A DNA stretch of 64,000 bases, taken from contig NZ_QUHV01000006.1 of assembly GCF_003479805.1 (NCBI RefSeq), forward strand, positions 62,001-126,000. The letters are read 5' to 3'. Positions within the stretch are counted from its first letter, which is position 1. The number at the start of each line of letters is the position of its first letter. Shown here in pieces: positions 1 through 9,457 of the stretch. The translations under genes were made by a program, and so were the position numbers. This DNA is from Collinsella sp. AF08-23 (GTDB lineage: Bacteria > Actinomycetota > Coriobacteriia > Coriobacteriales > Coriobacteriaceae). Under the pieces are notes generated by a model. The model was given only the letters and a program-made list of their open reading frames with translations, had not been told where the DNA came from and made no database searches.

Positions 1-1096
1 CCATCTTGCGGTACGCACGTTGCTGATACGCACGAACGGTCGGAGCCTTGATGCCCAATCGCTCCGCGATGGCAGCGGAGGTCATCCCATCCAGCGCAAG
101 GAGAAGGCACACTGTCTCGCGCTCCGTCAGATGGTACGTCTCAGCCAGTCGCTCATGCCGCCGCTCGTCTCCCTCGTCCAAGTCCAAAGACGATTCGTCG
201 GCTCCGCCCTCCACAGCTTCTTGTCCCGTATGCCGCCAGACCACAAACACGCCGGCGATCACCGCCACAACCAGAACCATGCACAGGCCATAGGAGGCAA
301 GCTCTCCAAATGGCCCCCTTAGAGGAATCGCACACGAAGCCGCATAGGAGGCGACTTCGCCCGATGCATATGAGCCCAGCAGGGCGCATGCGTAACGCCG
401 TGATACTCCCGTGGGACTTCCAACACCAGGCCGCGCAATTCGAACCACCCACATGCCGACGCCTATCACGGATGCCACGAGCCCCAAGCTCGCCATCGGA
501 TTCCCCACAACCTGCGTTCCCCACAAAGCCCCACATGCAAAATGGGGAAAGCACCACATCATGGCGAGAGGCCGTAAACATCCGATGCAAAAGAACAACG
601 CTGGCACCATGCGCATTCGACGCGCGTCAAAAACACGGGAGACGCCCGATGGTCCCGCATCGTCACGTCCCCCGCACCCCTTCGCAAGGAAAATCCCCTC
701 CCAAGACCAGCATGCAGCGGCAATTGCAGACGCAATGAGGCAGATGAGGCGCTCATCAAGCACATAGGGCAGCTGGCCCATTAGGAAACCCGCGAACACC
801 TGCACCAGAGTGTATGAGCACCCCGCCACAAACGTGGCCGCCCCGCCAAACACACGGCGAGGAACAGTGAGCCGATTGCACAGCCCCGGGTTCAACAGCA
901 GGACCGCCGCAACGATCCAAACCCCCAGCGCCATCGCCGTGAAAACGGGGTCGCGGCTCATCGAGGCGCTCTCTCCCATCGCCGGATAACCTGCCCAGAG
1001 CAGTATGCCCCAGGCAACCCACAACACCGTTGGAATATGTACGTTCTGCCTTTGCATCATGCTCCGAATTGTAACCATCACTTCCGCGACAAACAT
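1..1096 (-). CDS. Membrane-bound LuxR-type transcriptional regulator (partial, 3' end beyond window)
   Basis: Reading the minus strand from the ATG at 1096 gives an open frame of about 365 codons that runs off the left edge. About eight hydrophobic segments are visible (for example around residues 22-40, 52-72, 84-108, 118-140), ending in GLCMVLVVAVIAGVFVVW. A charged linker follows, then a LuxR/GerE winged helix: the part seen is LTERETVCLLLALDGMTSAA and IAERLGIKAPTVRAYQQRAY, with the recognition helix at the window edge. Membrane-anchored LuxR proteins of this kind are common in Coriobacteriia; their signals are mostly unknown. The start is uncertain: no strong ribosome site precedes 1096, and ATGs at 1078 and 1060 are possible. 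It begins 16 bases after the upstream gene, so co-transcription is likely. Confidence 0.8.
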   Translation of the reverse strand, partial: MFVAEVMVTIRSMMQRQNVHIPTVLWVAWGILLWAGYPAMGESASMSRDPVFTAMALGVWIVAAVLLLNPGLCNRLTVPRRVFGGAATFVAGCSYTLVQVFAGFLMGQLPYVLDERLICLIASAIAAACWSWEGIFLAKGCGGRDDAGPSGVSRVFDARRMRMVPALFFCIGCLRPLAMMWCFPHFACGALWGTQVVGNPMASLGLVASVIGVGMWVVRIARPGVGSPTGVSRRYACALLGSYASGEVASYAASCAIPLRGPFGELASYGLCMVLVVAVIAGVFVVWRHTGQEAVEGGADESSLDLDEGDERRHERLAETYHLTERETVCLLLALDGMTSAAIAERLGIKAPTVRAYQQRAYRKM

Positions 1097-1112
1097 GCAC
1101 CGTCGAGGCTAC

Positions 1113-2126
1113 TCACTTGCCTTCCTGTAGGTCAAGACGCCAAGAAACAGCCTTAGAGGAATAATGCAGATCCCCGGCGTCCCCTTCGGACTCAAAGGTG
1201 TCGCCAATGCGGGCGACAAACTCACCCTTGCCCGCACGCACCTCCTCGACTTCGCGCTTTGGCACCCAAAATGCCACCTGAACGTCTTGTGACGCACCGG
1301 GGTCCAACGAGAACGAGCTCGACGTCCACACACCATCGCCTTCGGCATGCTCATCGCGAACCTCGTGGTCGCAGCTAGACCACGCGAGGAAATAACCCTC
1401 CTGGGCATAGTCCCCAATGGAACTTGACTCATTGTACAAGCCAAGATAAGCAGCATAGAACTCATCGAGGTCTGCCGTCTGCGGCGTGGCATCAACGTTT
1501 TCGAACGTCATGTCAACCACAACCAGCTGGTACGGCTCACGGCCAAAGCCAATCGCCTCTGCCTTGTCCTGCCAATCGGAGGAGTTGGCATCGAAGTTGA
1601 GGGCATTTTGGGCTATGCCGGCACTGGCGTAATCCTCATATGCAGTTGCGCCGTTGCACGTCACACGCATGGTACCCGTCCACCCAAACGTCACCTTGGC
1701 CTCGCTTGCAGCCCATTCCTCATTGTTGAGCGTGACAGGCTTGCCGACGGGAAACTCGACGCGACGCGATGTGTACGCGCGATCAACGAGCACGTTCTGA
1801 GCAGGACGCCCAATCCATGGCTCGCTTTCCGGCGTGAGTTCCGGATACTCACCGCTCTCCGCACGCTCCTTGGCCGACGTTGACAAAACCCCGCCTTCCT
1901 TTTGAGCGCGATCAGTGGCAGCCGTGGAGCTCTCCTGGCTGGGGATCGACGCCTTAAGCGTATCTGCCGCGGCAGGGAGCACACGGGCAACCACAGGCGC
2001 TCCAATGAGCATCGAGCCAACCGCAAGTGCGGCTATGGCGACCCCACCAACGGCCTCGGAGCGTGTAAGCTTTCCGAGCGGACGCGCCTCGTCTGACTCC
2101 CGCCGATTGCGATGCAACCCAAACAT
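1113..2126 (-). CDS. Membrane-anchored exported protein of unknown function
   Basis: 337 residues. The start at 2126 is chosen because GGAGG lies six bases upstream; a longer reading to 2183 would contain that ribosome site. A basic cytoplasmic stretch (GLHRNRRESDEARPLGKLTR) is followed by one hydrophobic segment at about residues 26-50 (VGGVAIAALAVGSMLIGAPV), so the rest should be outside the membrane. The external part has a charged linker followed by a beta-rich region (VTLNNEEWAASEAKVTFGWT, QLVVVDMTFENVDATPQTAD). This layout resembles the DUF4352/DUF5027-like immunoglobulin-type domains of Gram-positive surface lipoproteins, but no lipobox is present and I do not claim a family. It lies directly upstream of the membrane LuxR gene and may be its sensory partner. 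Confidence 0.7.
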   Translation of the reverse strand: MFGLHRNRRESDEARPLGKLTRSEAVGGVAIAALAVGSMLIGAPVVARVLPAAADTLKASIPSQESSTAATDRAQKEGGVLSTSAKERAESGEYPELTPESEPWIGRPAQNVLVDRAYTSRRVEFPVGKPVTLNNEEWAASEAKVTFGWTGTMRVTCNGATAYEDYASAGIAQNALNFDANSSDWQDKAEAIGFGREPYQLVVVDMTFENVDATPQTADLDEFYAAYLGLYNESSSIGDYAQEGYFLAWSSCDHEVRDEHAEGDGVWTSSSFSLDPGASQDVQVAFWVPKREVEEVRAGKGEFVARIGDTFESEGDAGDLHYSSKAVSWRLDLQEGK

Positions 2127-2509
2127 GTCTACCTCCATATGAGACGAACACACCCAAGCAACTACAGCTTGGCGAACGCTCATCTTCGAGCGTCGAGGAA
2201 ATCATCACCCGTTGGTAGGGCGGCTGTCTGTAATCAACGGATATGAATCAACCGATGACATGCCCTACCTTACGTTTGTCGCCAATAAAGATAAAGGTAA
2301 CGTGTCGCTGAAATCGCGCGGAATATCGACCTTTCGACAGATTCAGGCCCTTCTCCCTGTGAACAGCGCGGCAGAATGCACAAATGTGTAGCGCACGGAT
2401 CAAAACCCTACAGCTATTCTTCGATGCGCAGGCACAGACATCAGCAAGGCCATCCACGGTTCCTGACCATGACCCATCCACGGCTCAAAAACTTTTTTAA
2501 AATTGGGGC
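2127..2509. other. Intergenic region without recognisable gene
   Basis: This stretch separates the leftward exported-protein gene from the rightward tRNA-Asn. It should hold the promoter of the leftward pair, but I see no convincing -35/-10 match and no conserved open frame. The composition is more AT-rich than the neighbouring genes, as expected for a divergent promoter region. Confidence 0.5.
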
Positions 2510-2537
2510 TTGCGTCACGCGGGACGTTCCGTATAAT
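2510..2537 (+). promoter_or_regulatory. Promoter of tRNA-Asn
   Basis: TTGCGT at 2510-2515 and a perfect TATAAT at 2532-2537 are separated by 16 bases. The tRNA starts 45 bases after the -10 box. Spacing and match fit a strong housekeeping-sigma stable-RNA promoter. Confidence 0.8.
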
Positions 2538-2581
2538 TAACTTCGTTGCTCAGGAGCACAGCACGTGAGCAGCTTGACAAT

Positions 2582-2656
2582 TCCTCGATAGCTCAATGGT
2601 AGAGCCCGCGGCTGTTAACCGCGTTGTTGTAGGTTCGAGTCCTACTCGAGGAGCCA
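2582..2656 (+). tRNA. tRNA-Asn (GTT)
   Basis: A complete cloverleaf can be drawn. The acceptor stem TCCTCGA pairs with TCGAGGA, the anticodon stem CGCGG/CCGCG carries loop CTGTTAA with anticodon GTT, and the T arm contains GGTTCGAGTCC. The 3' CCA is encoded at 2654-2656. It is a single-gene unit with its own promoter and terminator. Confidence 0.97.
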
Positions 2657-2664
2657 GAATTTTC

Positions 2665-2690
2665 AGACCCGCGTTCTCGCGGGTCTTTTT
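2665..2690 (+). terminator. Intrinsic terminator of tRNA-Asn
   Basis: AGACCCGCG and CGCGGGTCT form a nine-pair stem around a TTCT loop, followed by a T run (2686-2690). It begins nine bases after the tRNA CCA end. Confidence 0.9.
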
Positions 2691-2763
2691 GTATACAGAT
2701 GAGCCACCGCAATCCCTCCCCTGCGATCACGGGAGTCGGGGCCCTCGCCCGCCAGGACAAGTA

Positions 2764-2803
2764 CGAAAAGCGCCCCTTGGAGCACAGGGCTCGCAAGGGG
2801 CGC
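2764..2803 (-). terminator. Intrinsic terminator of rpoD
   Basis: The arms GCGCCCCTT (2770-2778) and AAGGGGCGC (2795-2803) form a perfect nine-pair stem. Read on the minus strand, the stem is followed by TTTTC. It lies 25 bases beyond the rpoD stop codon and closes the long leftward gene cluster. Confidence 0.85.
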
Positions 2804-2827
2804 AAAAGAGCATACGCTCATATTGAC

Positions 2828-4171
2828 TTAGCAGTTCTCGAGGTAATCCTTGAGCTTGCTGGAGCGGCTGGGATGACGCAGCTTGGCCAGGGTCTTGGAC
2901 TCGATCTGACGGATGCGCTCGCGCGTGACGCCGAACTCGCGTCCAACCTCCTCAAGCGTGCGCGGATGACCGTCGACAAGCCCGAAGCGCAGCTCAATAA
3001 CCTTGCGCTCGCGTTCGGCCAAGCCGTCGAGCACCTGCGTGAGCTGCTCTTGCAGCATAGAGAAGCTCGCGGCATCGGCGGGAACGACCGCTTGGGCATC
3101 CTCGATGAAGTCACCCAGCTGGGAGTCCTCTTCCTCGCCGATGGGCGTCTCAAGCGACACGGGCTCCTGAGAGATCTTCTGGATCTCGCGCACACGGTCG
3201 GCGCTCATGTCCATCTCGGCGCCGATCTCCTCGGGGGTCGGGTCGCGACCGAGGTCCTGAAGCAGTTGACGCTGCACGCGGACGAGCTTGTTGATGGTCT
3301 CGACCATATGGACCGGAATGCGAATGGTGCGGGCCTGGTCGGCGATGGCACGCGTGATGGCCTGGCGAATCCACCACGTGGCGTACGTGGAGAACTTGAA
3401 GCCCTTCTCGTAGTCGAACTTCTCGACCGCGCGAATCAAACCGAGGTTGCCCTCCTGGATGAGGTCGAGGAAGAGCATGCCGCGACCCACGTAGCGCTTG
3501 GCGATGGACACAACCAGGCGGAGATTCGCGGAGATGAGCGCTTGCTTGGCGTCCAAACCCACCTGCTCGACACGCATGAGGCGGCGCATCTCGGCACGGG
3601 TGAGCTCGAGCTCGCCAGCCTCCTGCTTTTCGAGCTTGTCGGCAGCGTCCAGGCCGGCCTCGATCTTCATGGCCAGGTCGACCTCTTCGGCGGCCGTCAA
3701 CAGATCGACCTTGCCGATCTCCTTAAGGTACATGCGAACCGGGTCACCCGTCAGCATGACCGTTGAGGCGTCGATGCCGCGAGCGCGCGAACGGCTGCGC
3801 GTGGTGCGCACGGTACGAGCCTTCTTCTTCGATTTAGTCGAGGCCATCTCGGCATCCGCGCGCTTGGCCATTTTAAGGTCATGGTCCTCGTCGCTCTCGT
3901 CCCCGTCGAGATCCTCGTCCCTCATAACGTCGTGGTCGTCATCGTCCACAACCAGCTCGGACTCATCGTCTTCGGTGGCAGAGACGATCTCGACGCCGCG
4001 ATCGCGGAGGAATTGGTAGATAGAGCTCAGCTGTGCATCAGTTACATCGACATCCTTGAGGGCAACCTGAATCTCGTCCTCAGTGACGGAACCGGACTTC
4101 GAGCCGAGATTGAGCAGCTTTTCGATGGTCGCGTCCAGCGCGGATTCAGTGCTTTGAGTCTTTCTTGGCAC
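2828..4171 (-). CDS. rpoD: RNA polymerase primary sigma factor RpoD/SigA
   Basis: 447 residues. This is the housekeeping sigma-70 that directs core polymerase to -35/-10 promoters. An N-terminal region 1.1-like segment (residues 1-65) is followed by a very acidic linker (about 66-100) and a basic Arg/Ser stretch. Region 1.2 follows ([20 protein letters not shown]), then region 2 with [10 protein letters not shown] for -10 recognition and melting, region 3, and region 4.2 with [10 protein letters not shown] for -35 binding. The start is a GTG at 4171 preceded by AAGGGAG. It follows dnaG after 91 bases in the classic dnaG-rpoD order, and a strong terminator ends the unit. Confidence 0.97.
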   Translation of the reverse strand: MPRKTQSTESALDATIEKLLNLGSKSGSVTEDEIQVALKDVDVTDAQLSSIYQFLRDRGVEIVSATEDDESELVVDDDDHDVMRDEDLDGDESDEDHDLKMAKRADAEMASTKSKKKARTVRTTRSRSRARGIDASTVMLTGDPVRMYLKEIGKVDLLTAAEEVDLAMKIEAGLDAADKLEKQEAGELELTRAEMRRLMRVEQVGLDAKQALISANLRLVVSIAKRYVGRGMLFLDLIQEGNLGLIRAVEKFDYEKGFKFSTYATWWIRQAITRAIADQARTIRIPVHMVETINKLVRVQRQLLQDLGRDPTPEEIGAEMDMSADRVREIQKISQEPVSLETPIGEEEDSQLGDFIEDAQAVVPADAASFSMLQEQLTQVLDGLAERERKVIELRFGLVDGHPRTLEEVGREFGVTRERIRQIESKTLAKLRHPSRSSKLKDYLENC

Positions 4172-4262
4172 AGATGCTCCCTTCTTAGCACATAGGATTC
4201 ATTACTTTACCACGGTTCTATACCCAATTGTGCCAGAAGATTGCGCTTTTCTGACAATCTCG

Positions 4263-6317
4263 TTATTGCCGGAAGGGGTCGGCTATCCCCTCAACGGCCC
4301 GCTCGAGCTCTCGAATGCGCGCGGCATCCCGTGTTGCCTGGATGGCGAGCTCCCTGCGCTCATCGCTCGAAAGCGAGCTGTTGGACCGCAGGCGCGACTG
4401 CGCGGCCTTCATGCGACGACGTGCCGTGTACAGTTCGAGCGTGTCGAGCAGGAAGGCGATGTTTGTCTCTGTAGGATGCCTGCTCGTCGCCGAGATCATA
4501 CCGGCCGACACGAGCTGCGCCGCCTCGGGGCACACCGCGCGTGCGGCCGACATGACCTCAGCGGCACCCGTGCCCTCGGGCGTTGCGAGAACAGACCAGG
4601 CTATCGTCTCGTTGCGGGAATCGACCCATTCAACCTCGGTGATGCGTTCCGCAAACGGCCTGAACGCGTCGGGGTAGGTGGTGAGCATGGTCAGCAGCTC
4701 ACGCTCGCAGGCGAGCTGACGGCGCTCGAGGTCGGTGAGCATGGATAGCGCCGCGTCCTCGTTGCGCGCGGGTGGTTCCGCACCAACGACATCGGGAGCA
4801 TCCGGAACGTAATCGTACGGTGCGTCTTCATAGTACGGCTCATCATATGGCGGATAGTCGACGGCGGAGGTGGCTCCAGGGGCGGCAGGCGCACTCCCGA
4901 CGGACGCAATCGTCTCACTCCCGCGCGCGCGAGGCGCTCCCCCGCCCTCGGCACCGATACGTTCACGCTCCGCATGCGCGCGCTCGCGTTGCTGCTCGCG
5001 ACGGCGATTGGCCTCCTCGCGCTGCTGAACCTCGCGAAACACCTTGCCGGCGTTCGAGCGGATCATTTCAACGTCGAGTCCCAGGCGGTCGGCGATCTGC
5101 ATGTAATAACCGTCGATCATGTAACTCGCACGCAGCGGGTAGATGAGCTCGAGCGCGGAGCGCATGGCCCTGGCGCGACCACCCGGTGTGGAGATATCGC
5201 TCTCCTCCTCGAGCTTTCCAAAGACGAAGTCCATGAGCGGGATGGACTGATCGAGGAGCGCCCGCAGGGCCTCGCCGCCGTTTGCGCGTACGAAGTCATC
5301 GGGATCCTGACCATCGGGCAGGATGACGCAACGCAGGTCGATGTCGTCCTTCTCGATGAACTGGATCGCGCGGCGAGCCGCCTTTTGCCCGGCGGCGTCG
5401 CCGTCGAACATATAGATGATCTTCTTGGTGAAGCGCGTAAGCGTCTTGACGTGCGATTCGGTGAGCGCAGTCCCCAGCACGGCCACGATGTTCTCGATAC
5501 CCGCTTTCCAACAGCTCATCGCACTGATATAGCCTTCGACCACAATGACCTCGTTCGCGTTCACGATGTGATCTTTGGCCCAGTTGAACCCATAGAGGTT
5601 CTTGCCTTTGTGGAAGATGGGCGTCTCGGACGTGTTGAGATATTTGGCGTTCGTCTTCTCCTTATCGAGCGCGCGACCGCCGAACGCGATGCACCGACCC
5701 TGCTCGTCGTAGATAGGAAAGATCACGCGGTCGAAGAAGCGGTCGACAAGCCCGCCGCTGCGACTGCGGAACGCCACATTGGCATCGATCATCTCCTGCG
5801 GCGTAAACCCCTTGGACCCCAAATAGCGCACGAGTGCGCCATGGCCGGGCGCAAACCCCAGGTGGTACGTGCGACAGGTGGCGGCATCGAGGTCACGTCC
5901 CTTGCAGTATGCGCGACCGCGGTCGTCTTTACCCCGCATGAGCAGAGTATGGTAGAACTCGGCGGTCGCCTCGCAGACCTCGATAAGGCGATTGCGCTTG
6001 GTGCCGGAACGCTTGAAGGTGCGTTCCTCCTCGAGCTCGATGCCCGCGCGATCCGCTAGATATCGAATGGACTCGGGAAAACTCAGGTTCTCACGCTTCA
6101 TGACGTACGTGAACGCGTCGCCGCCCTCACCGCAGCCAAAGCAATGCCACACCTGCGTGGAGGGGATCACGTGGAAGGAAGGCGTCTTCTCGCCGTGGAA
6201 CGGACAGCAACCCCAGAGGTCGGTGTTGCCGCGCGGCTTGAGCTCGACGGTCTCTTGGATGAGCGCGACGAGATCGGTCGCGTCACGTACCTTGTTCTTG
6301 TCGTCCTCAGAAATCAT
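4263..6317 (-). CDS. dnaG: DNA primase
   Basis: 684 residues. Synthesises RNA primers for the replication fork in complex with the replicative helicase. The N-terminal CHC2 zinc-binding module uses C38, H41, C59 and C62 (CPFHGEKTPSFH and WHCFGCGEGGD). The catalytic core contains the TOPRIM motifs VVEGYISAM and MFDGDAAGQKAARR. A long low-complexity linker (roughly residues 430-530, rich in Arg, Glu, Ala, Pro and Tyr) leads to the C-terminal helicase-interaction domain. The ATG start overlaps the ribF stop as ATGA (6314-6317), with GAGG just upstream, so translation is coupled. rpoD follows. Confidence 0.96.
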   Translation of the reverse strand: MISEDDKNKVRDATDLVALIQETVELKPRGNTDLWGCCPFHGEKTPSFHVIPSTQVWHCFGCGEGGDAFTYVMKRENLSFPESIRYLADRAGIELEEERTFKRSGTKRNRLIEVCEATAEFYHTLLMRGKDDRGRAYCKGRDLDAATCRTYHLGFAPGHGALVRYLGSKGFTPQEMIDANVAFRSRSGGLVDRFFDRVIFPIYDEQGRCIAFGGRALDKEKTNAKYLNTSETPIFHKGKNLYGFNWAKDHIVNANEVIVVEGYISAMSCWKAGIENIVAVLGTALTESHVKTLTRFTKKIIYMFDGDAAGQKAARRAIQFIEKDDIDLRCVILPDGQDPDDFVRANGGEALRALLDQSIPLMDFVFGKLEEESDISTPGGRARAMRSALELIYPLRASYMIDGYYMQIADRLGLDVEMIRSNAGKVFREVQQREEANRRREQQRERAHAERERIGAEGGGAPRARGSETIASVGSAPAAPGATSAVDYPPYDEPYYEDAPYDYVPDAPDVVGAEPPARNEDAALSMLTDLERRQLACERELLTMLTTYPDAFRPFAERITEVEWVDSRNETIAWSVLATPEGTGAAEVMSAARAVCPEAAQLVSAGMISATSRHPTETNIAFLLDTLELYTARRRMKAAQSRLRSNSSLSSDERRELAIQATRDAARIRELERAVEGIADPFRQ

Positions 6318-7399
6318 GCGATCCTCACCGGCGTCGTACCATAATCTGCCGCAATCTGTGCGATATCCCCCTCGACCGCCCGGATAAGCGCGTCAATGGA
6401 CTCGAATGAATGCGAGGGACGCATCATGCGATCGAACGCGATGGAGACCTCCCGGCCGTACAGGTCACCGTGATAGCCAATTAGATTGGCCTCGAGGCGG
6501 GCGGACGCGACGGAGTCGGCAAACATCGGGGGCACGCCGGCGTTGATCGCGGCGGGCCAGACCTCGCCTCCAACACGCGCGAATCCCGCGTAGACGCCAT
6601 CGGCGGGCATCTGTATGTCCGCTTGGACCTCGATATTGGCAGTGGGAAATCCCATTCCCGCGCCCTCTCCGCGCCCCGGCGCAACAACACCGTGCACGTA
6701 GAACCGTCGTCCGAGCTCACCGGCGGCGGCCACGACGTCACCCGCGGCGATCAGGCGCCGGATGCGCGTGGCCGTGATGGGTGCGTCGCCATCGATAAGC
6801 AGCTCGTGACCCGTAACCTCAACACCGCGATTCGCACCCCAGGCACGAATGACATCGACGGTCGAGGCGCCACGTGCGCCAAGGCGAAAATCGACGCCAA
6901 CGTGTATCGCGCGGATGTCCACATACGGAGCGAGGACCTGCTCAAAAAAGGCCACATGATCGAGGGCGGCAAGCTCGCGCGTGAACGGAACGACCACCAC
7001 ACCCGTGCCCGACGCCCTAAGGGTTTTGATGCGATCGGCGATACTCAGGAGCTTGAGTGCGGGACGCTTACCCACCACCTCATCCGGATCGGGGTCGAAC
7101 GTGACGGCAATGGCAGCAACCCCACGCTCAGCTGCATCACGACGCGCGCGGGAAAGCAGGCCGAGATGACCCCGGTGGACACCGTCGAACGCCCCGATGG
7201 CAACGACGCACGGCACGGGCGTCGCTGGCGAAGCATCGTCACCCACACGTATAACGGTTGTATGGCTACCGCTCACGTCGGCATCAGAGGCAAGGGGGGC
7301 GACGAGAAAGTCGCGCGCGAGCTCTGCACGCGCGGGCATGTGCGCCCCGGGCATGTGCGCGCCCGTATGCGATGAAGCCGCGTCCTGTACGCGCGTCAT
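6314..7399 (-). CDS. ribF: Bifunctional riboflavin kinase / FMN adenylyltransferase
   Basis: 361 residues. Converts riboflavin to FMN and then to FAD in the cytoplasm. The N-terminal nucleotidyltransferase half shows VAIGAFDGVHRGHLGLLSRA at about residues 65-85 and ATRIRRLIAAGDV further on. The C-terminal flavokinase half shows the glycine-rich GRGEGAGMGFPTANIEV motif. The protein carries about 60 extra N-terminal residues before the first strand (Ala/His-rich, three Met), so a later start is possible. AAGGTG precedes the annotated ATG, which overlaps the truB stop by four bases. It also overlaps dnaG by four bases. Confidence 0.95.
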   Translation of the reverse strand: MTRVQDAASSHTGAHMPGAHMPARAELARDFLVAPLASDADVSGSHTTVIRVGDDASPATPVPCVVAIGAFDGVHRGHLGLLSRARRDAAERGVAAIAVTFDPDPDEVVGKRPALKLLSIADRIKTLRASGTGVVVVPFTRELAALDHVAFFEQVLAPYVDIRAIHVGVDFRLGARGASTVDVIRAWGANRGVEVTGHELLIDGDAPITATRIRRLIAAGDVVAAAGELGRRFYVHGVVAPGRGEGAGMGFPTANIEVQADIQMPADGVYAGFARVGGEVWPAAINAGVPPMFADSVASARLEANLIGYHGDLYGREVSIAFDRMMRPSHSFESIDALIRAVEGDIAQIAADYGTTPVRIA

Positions 7400-8346
7400 T
7401 GCGCAACACCTTCGATACCCTGGGGAAAGACCGTCTCCATGCGTAGGCTATCGCCCTCTGAGCTCGCGATGGCGCGCAGTTGGCCGCCGTGTGTGAGCGC
7501 GCACGGAGTGTCGATGGGAACATCGGCCGGGCGCCCAAGAGAGCCTCCCGCAAAGTGGTTCGGTATCGCGCGACCATTCAGAACGGCAGCAAGCTCGGCA
7601 TCGCTGAGCGTACGCACGGGCATGCCGAGCACGACGGCGGGATCGAGCGCGGCGGCGCGAGCACCTTCGCACGACAGGTCCTCGATGCGCAGGCACATGC
7701 CAGCCGTAACGGGACCCGAGGCGGTACGGCGCAAGTCGGAAATGTGGGCGGCGTTGCCCGCAGCGCGGCCGATGTCGCGCGCAAGGGAGCGGATGTACGT
7801 CCCCTTGCTCACATCAAACGAAGCTGTCCAAACAACATGGCCGTCGACCTCGTCTATCGCCACGAGGTCGGCAGCATACACCTCGATGGTGCGCGCTGGG
7901 AGATCGACATCCTCCCCAGCCCGGGCTCGTTTGTACGATCGCACACCGTCGATGGAAATCGCGGAGTACGCCGGCGGGACTTGCTCCTGCTCACCGAGAA
8001 AATCCTTGAGGATGCTCGAGGCGAAGAGCCGAGAACTAAGATCGTCCGTTGCGGGAGCAGTGCGCGTGACCTCTCCTTCCGCATCGTCGGTCGTGGTCTC
8101 GGCCCCAAACGTGATGCGCGCGAGGTATCGCTTGCGGTCAAGGGTGACACGCCCCAACAACCGCGTCGCCTGGCCTACGCCCACGATCATGACGCCTGAG
8201 GCAAGCGGGTCAAGGGTTCCGGCATGACCCACGCGGCGCTCGCCCAGGGCGCGACGCACCTTGGACACAACGTCGTGAGAGGTGATACCCACCGGCTTAT
8301 CGACAGCGAGCAGGAGATTGAGCTCGCTCGGCTTGCGCTTCGCCAT
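7396..8346 (-). CDS. truB: tRNA pseudouridine(55) synthase
   Basis: 316 residues. Makes pseudouridine 55 in the T loop of tRNAs. The diagnostic motif RRVGHAGTLDPLASGVMIVG lies at residues 37-56, with D46 as the catalytic aspartate. KPVGITSHDVV precedes it, and GTYIRSLARDIG supports the family. The C-terminal part resembles the small PUA-like tail. GAGG lies seven bases upstream of the ATG at 8346. It overlaps ribF by four bases, the usual truB-ribF pairing of Gram-positive bacteria. Confidence 0.95.
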   Translation of the reverse strand: MAKRKPSELNLLLAVDKPVGITSHDVVSKVRRALGERRVGHAGTLDPLASGVMIVGVGQATRLLGRVTLDRKRYLARITFGAETTTDDAEGEVTRTAPATDDLSSRLFASSILKDFLGEQEQVPPAYSAISIDGVRSYKRARAGEDVDLPARTIEVYAADLVAIDEVDGHVVWTASFDVSKGTYIRSLARDIGRAAGNAAHISDLRRTASGPVTAGMCLRIEDLSCEGARAAALDPAVVLGMPVRTLSDAELAAVLNGRAIPNHFAGGSLGRPADVPIDTPCALTHGGQLRAIASSEGDSLRMETVFPQGIEGVAQ

Positions 8347-8440
8347 GCGATCCTCACTTTCTGGCGAATATGTTCACGTGTACGCAAGGGGCATGCGCAT
8401 CTCGCGCCCATCCCCTTGGTCGTGCTTTGTGTGACGAGCC

Positions 8441-9457
8441 CTAAGCGAGAAGCGCCTCCAGCTTGGGGAGCACCGTCTCGGCAGCCTCGGCAACCGTTCC
8501 ATGGAAGGTGAATCCCGCTGCCGCGGCGTGCCCCCCGCCGCCGAGTTCGACGGCGATTCCGGAGATGTCGAGCTTGCCCTTCGAACGAAGGTTGCCGCGC
8601 ACCACACCCGGCTCGCTCTCGCGCAAAAACAGGCAGAGCTCAGATCCATCAACCTGACGCACGATATCGACCAGGCCGTCGCATTCCGCCGGCTTGACAC
8701 CGCATTCGACAAGATCGCTGGCAAACGCGTAGCTGTAGGCAACGCGACCGCACGCGTGCGTCTCGATACGGCTCATCACGATCGACTCGAGATGCAGATA
8801 CTCAATGCGCTGGCTCTGGTACACCTCGAGGGCGATCCGTGCCGGCTGGGCACCGGCGTCGACCAGACGAGAGGCGCAGGCAAACGCCGAGGGATTGGCG
8901 TTTTGATACTGAAAGCGCCCGGTGTCGGTCATCAAGCCCGTCAAGAGACACGACGCGATGTCAGGCGTGCAGGGCCACCCCGCAGCATCGAGGAGCTCGT
9001 ACACAAGGACTGCGGTCGCGGCAGCCGACGTCACGCGCACCGTGACGTCGCCGAACTCTTCGCGCGAGGGATGATGGTCGATCACCACGCGACCGCGAGC
9101 CTGCTTAGCCACCGCAGCGGAATCCTCAAGACGCTCGAGAGTGGGAACGTCGACCGAGATGAACAGGTCGTACGCCTCCGCATGCCGAACAGCGGGCTCC
9201 AGCTCCCCGGCAAGGGGCAGAAAGCGGTATATGCGCGGGATGGAGCCATCGTCGGCAAGCAGAAAGTCGACGCGCTTGTCGGGAAACTGCGCCCTGATCG
9301 AAGCGCCGAGCCCGAGAACCGAGCCGAGGGCGTCACCATCGGGATTCGTGTGCCCCGAGATCGCGATGGTGCGGGCGCCCTCGACGAAATCTATGACACC
9401 CGCCCACATATCGGGCGTCGTGCTTCGACCGGAACAAGGCGACGTGCTATTGCTCAT
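8441..9457 (-). CDS. nrnA: DHH-family phosphoesterase (NrnA-type oligoribonuclease / pAp phosphatase)
   Basis: About 338 residues. Proteins of this family degrade short oligoribonucleotides and dephosphorylate 3'-phosphoadenosine 5'-phosphate with Mn2+. The DHH domain shows ISGHTNPDGDALGSVLGLG near residues 33-51, the Asp motif in SVDVPTLERL, and VIDHHPSREEFGD. The C-terminal DHHA1 domain ends with LGGGGHAAAAGFTF. The start is either ATG 9457 or GTG 9460; both overlap the end of rbfA, as in the common rbfA-nrnA-truB gene order. pAp hydrolysis would link it to sulfur metabolism, but this is family knowledge. Confidence 0.92.
   Translation of the reverse strand: MSNSTSPCSGRSTTPDMWAGVIDFVEGARTIAISGHTNPDGDALGSVLGLGASIRAQFPDKRVDFLLADDGSIPRIYRFLPLAGELEPAVRHAEAYDLFISVDVPTLERLEDSAAVAKQARGRVVIDHHPSREEFGDVTVRVTSAAATAVLVYELLDAAGWPCTPDIASCLLTGLMTDTGRFQYQNANPSAFACASRLVDAGAQPARIALEVYQSQRIEYLHLESIVMSRIETHACGRVAYSYAFASDLVECGVKPAECDGLVDIVRQVDGSELCLFLRESEPGVVRGNLRSKGKLDISGIAVELGGGGHAAAAGFTFHGTVAEAAETVLPKLEALLA

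Noticed and set aside
153..590. Minus-strand open frame of 145 codons in the first kilobase
   Set aside because: It is out of frame with the membrane LuxR gene, whose uninterrupted frame from 1096 to the window edge has membrane segments and an HTH.
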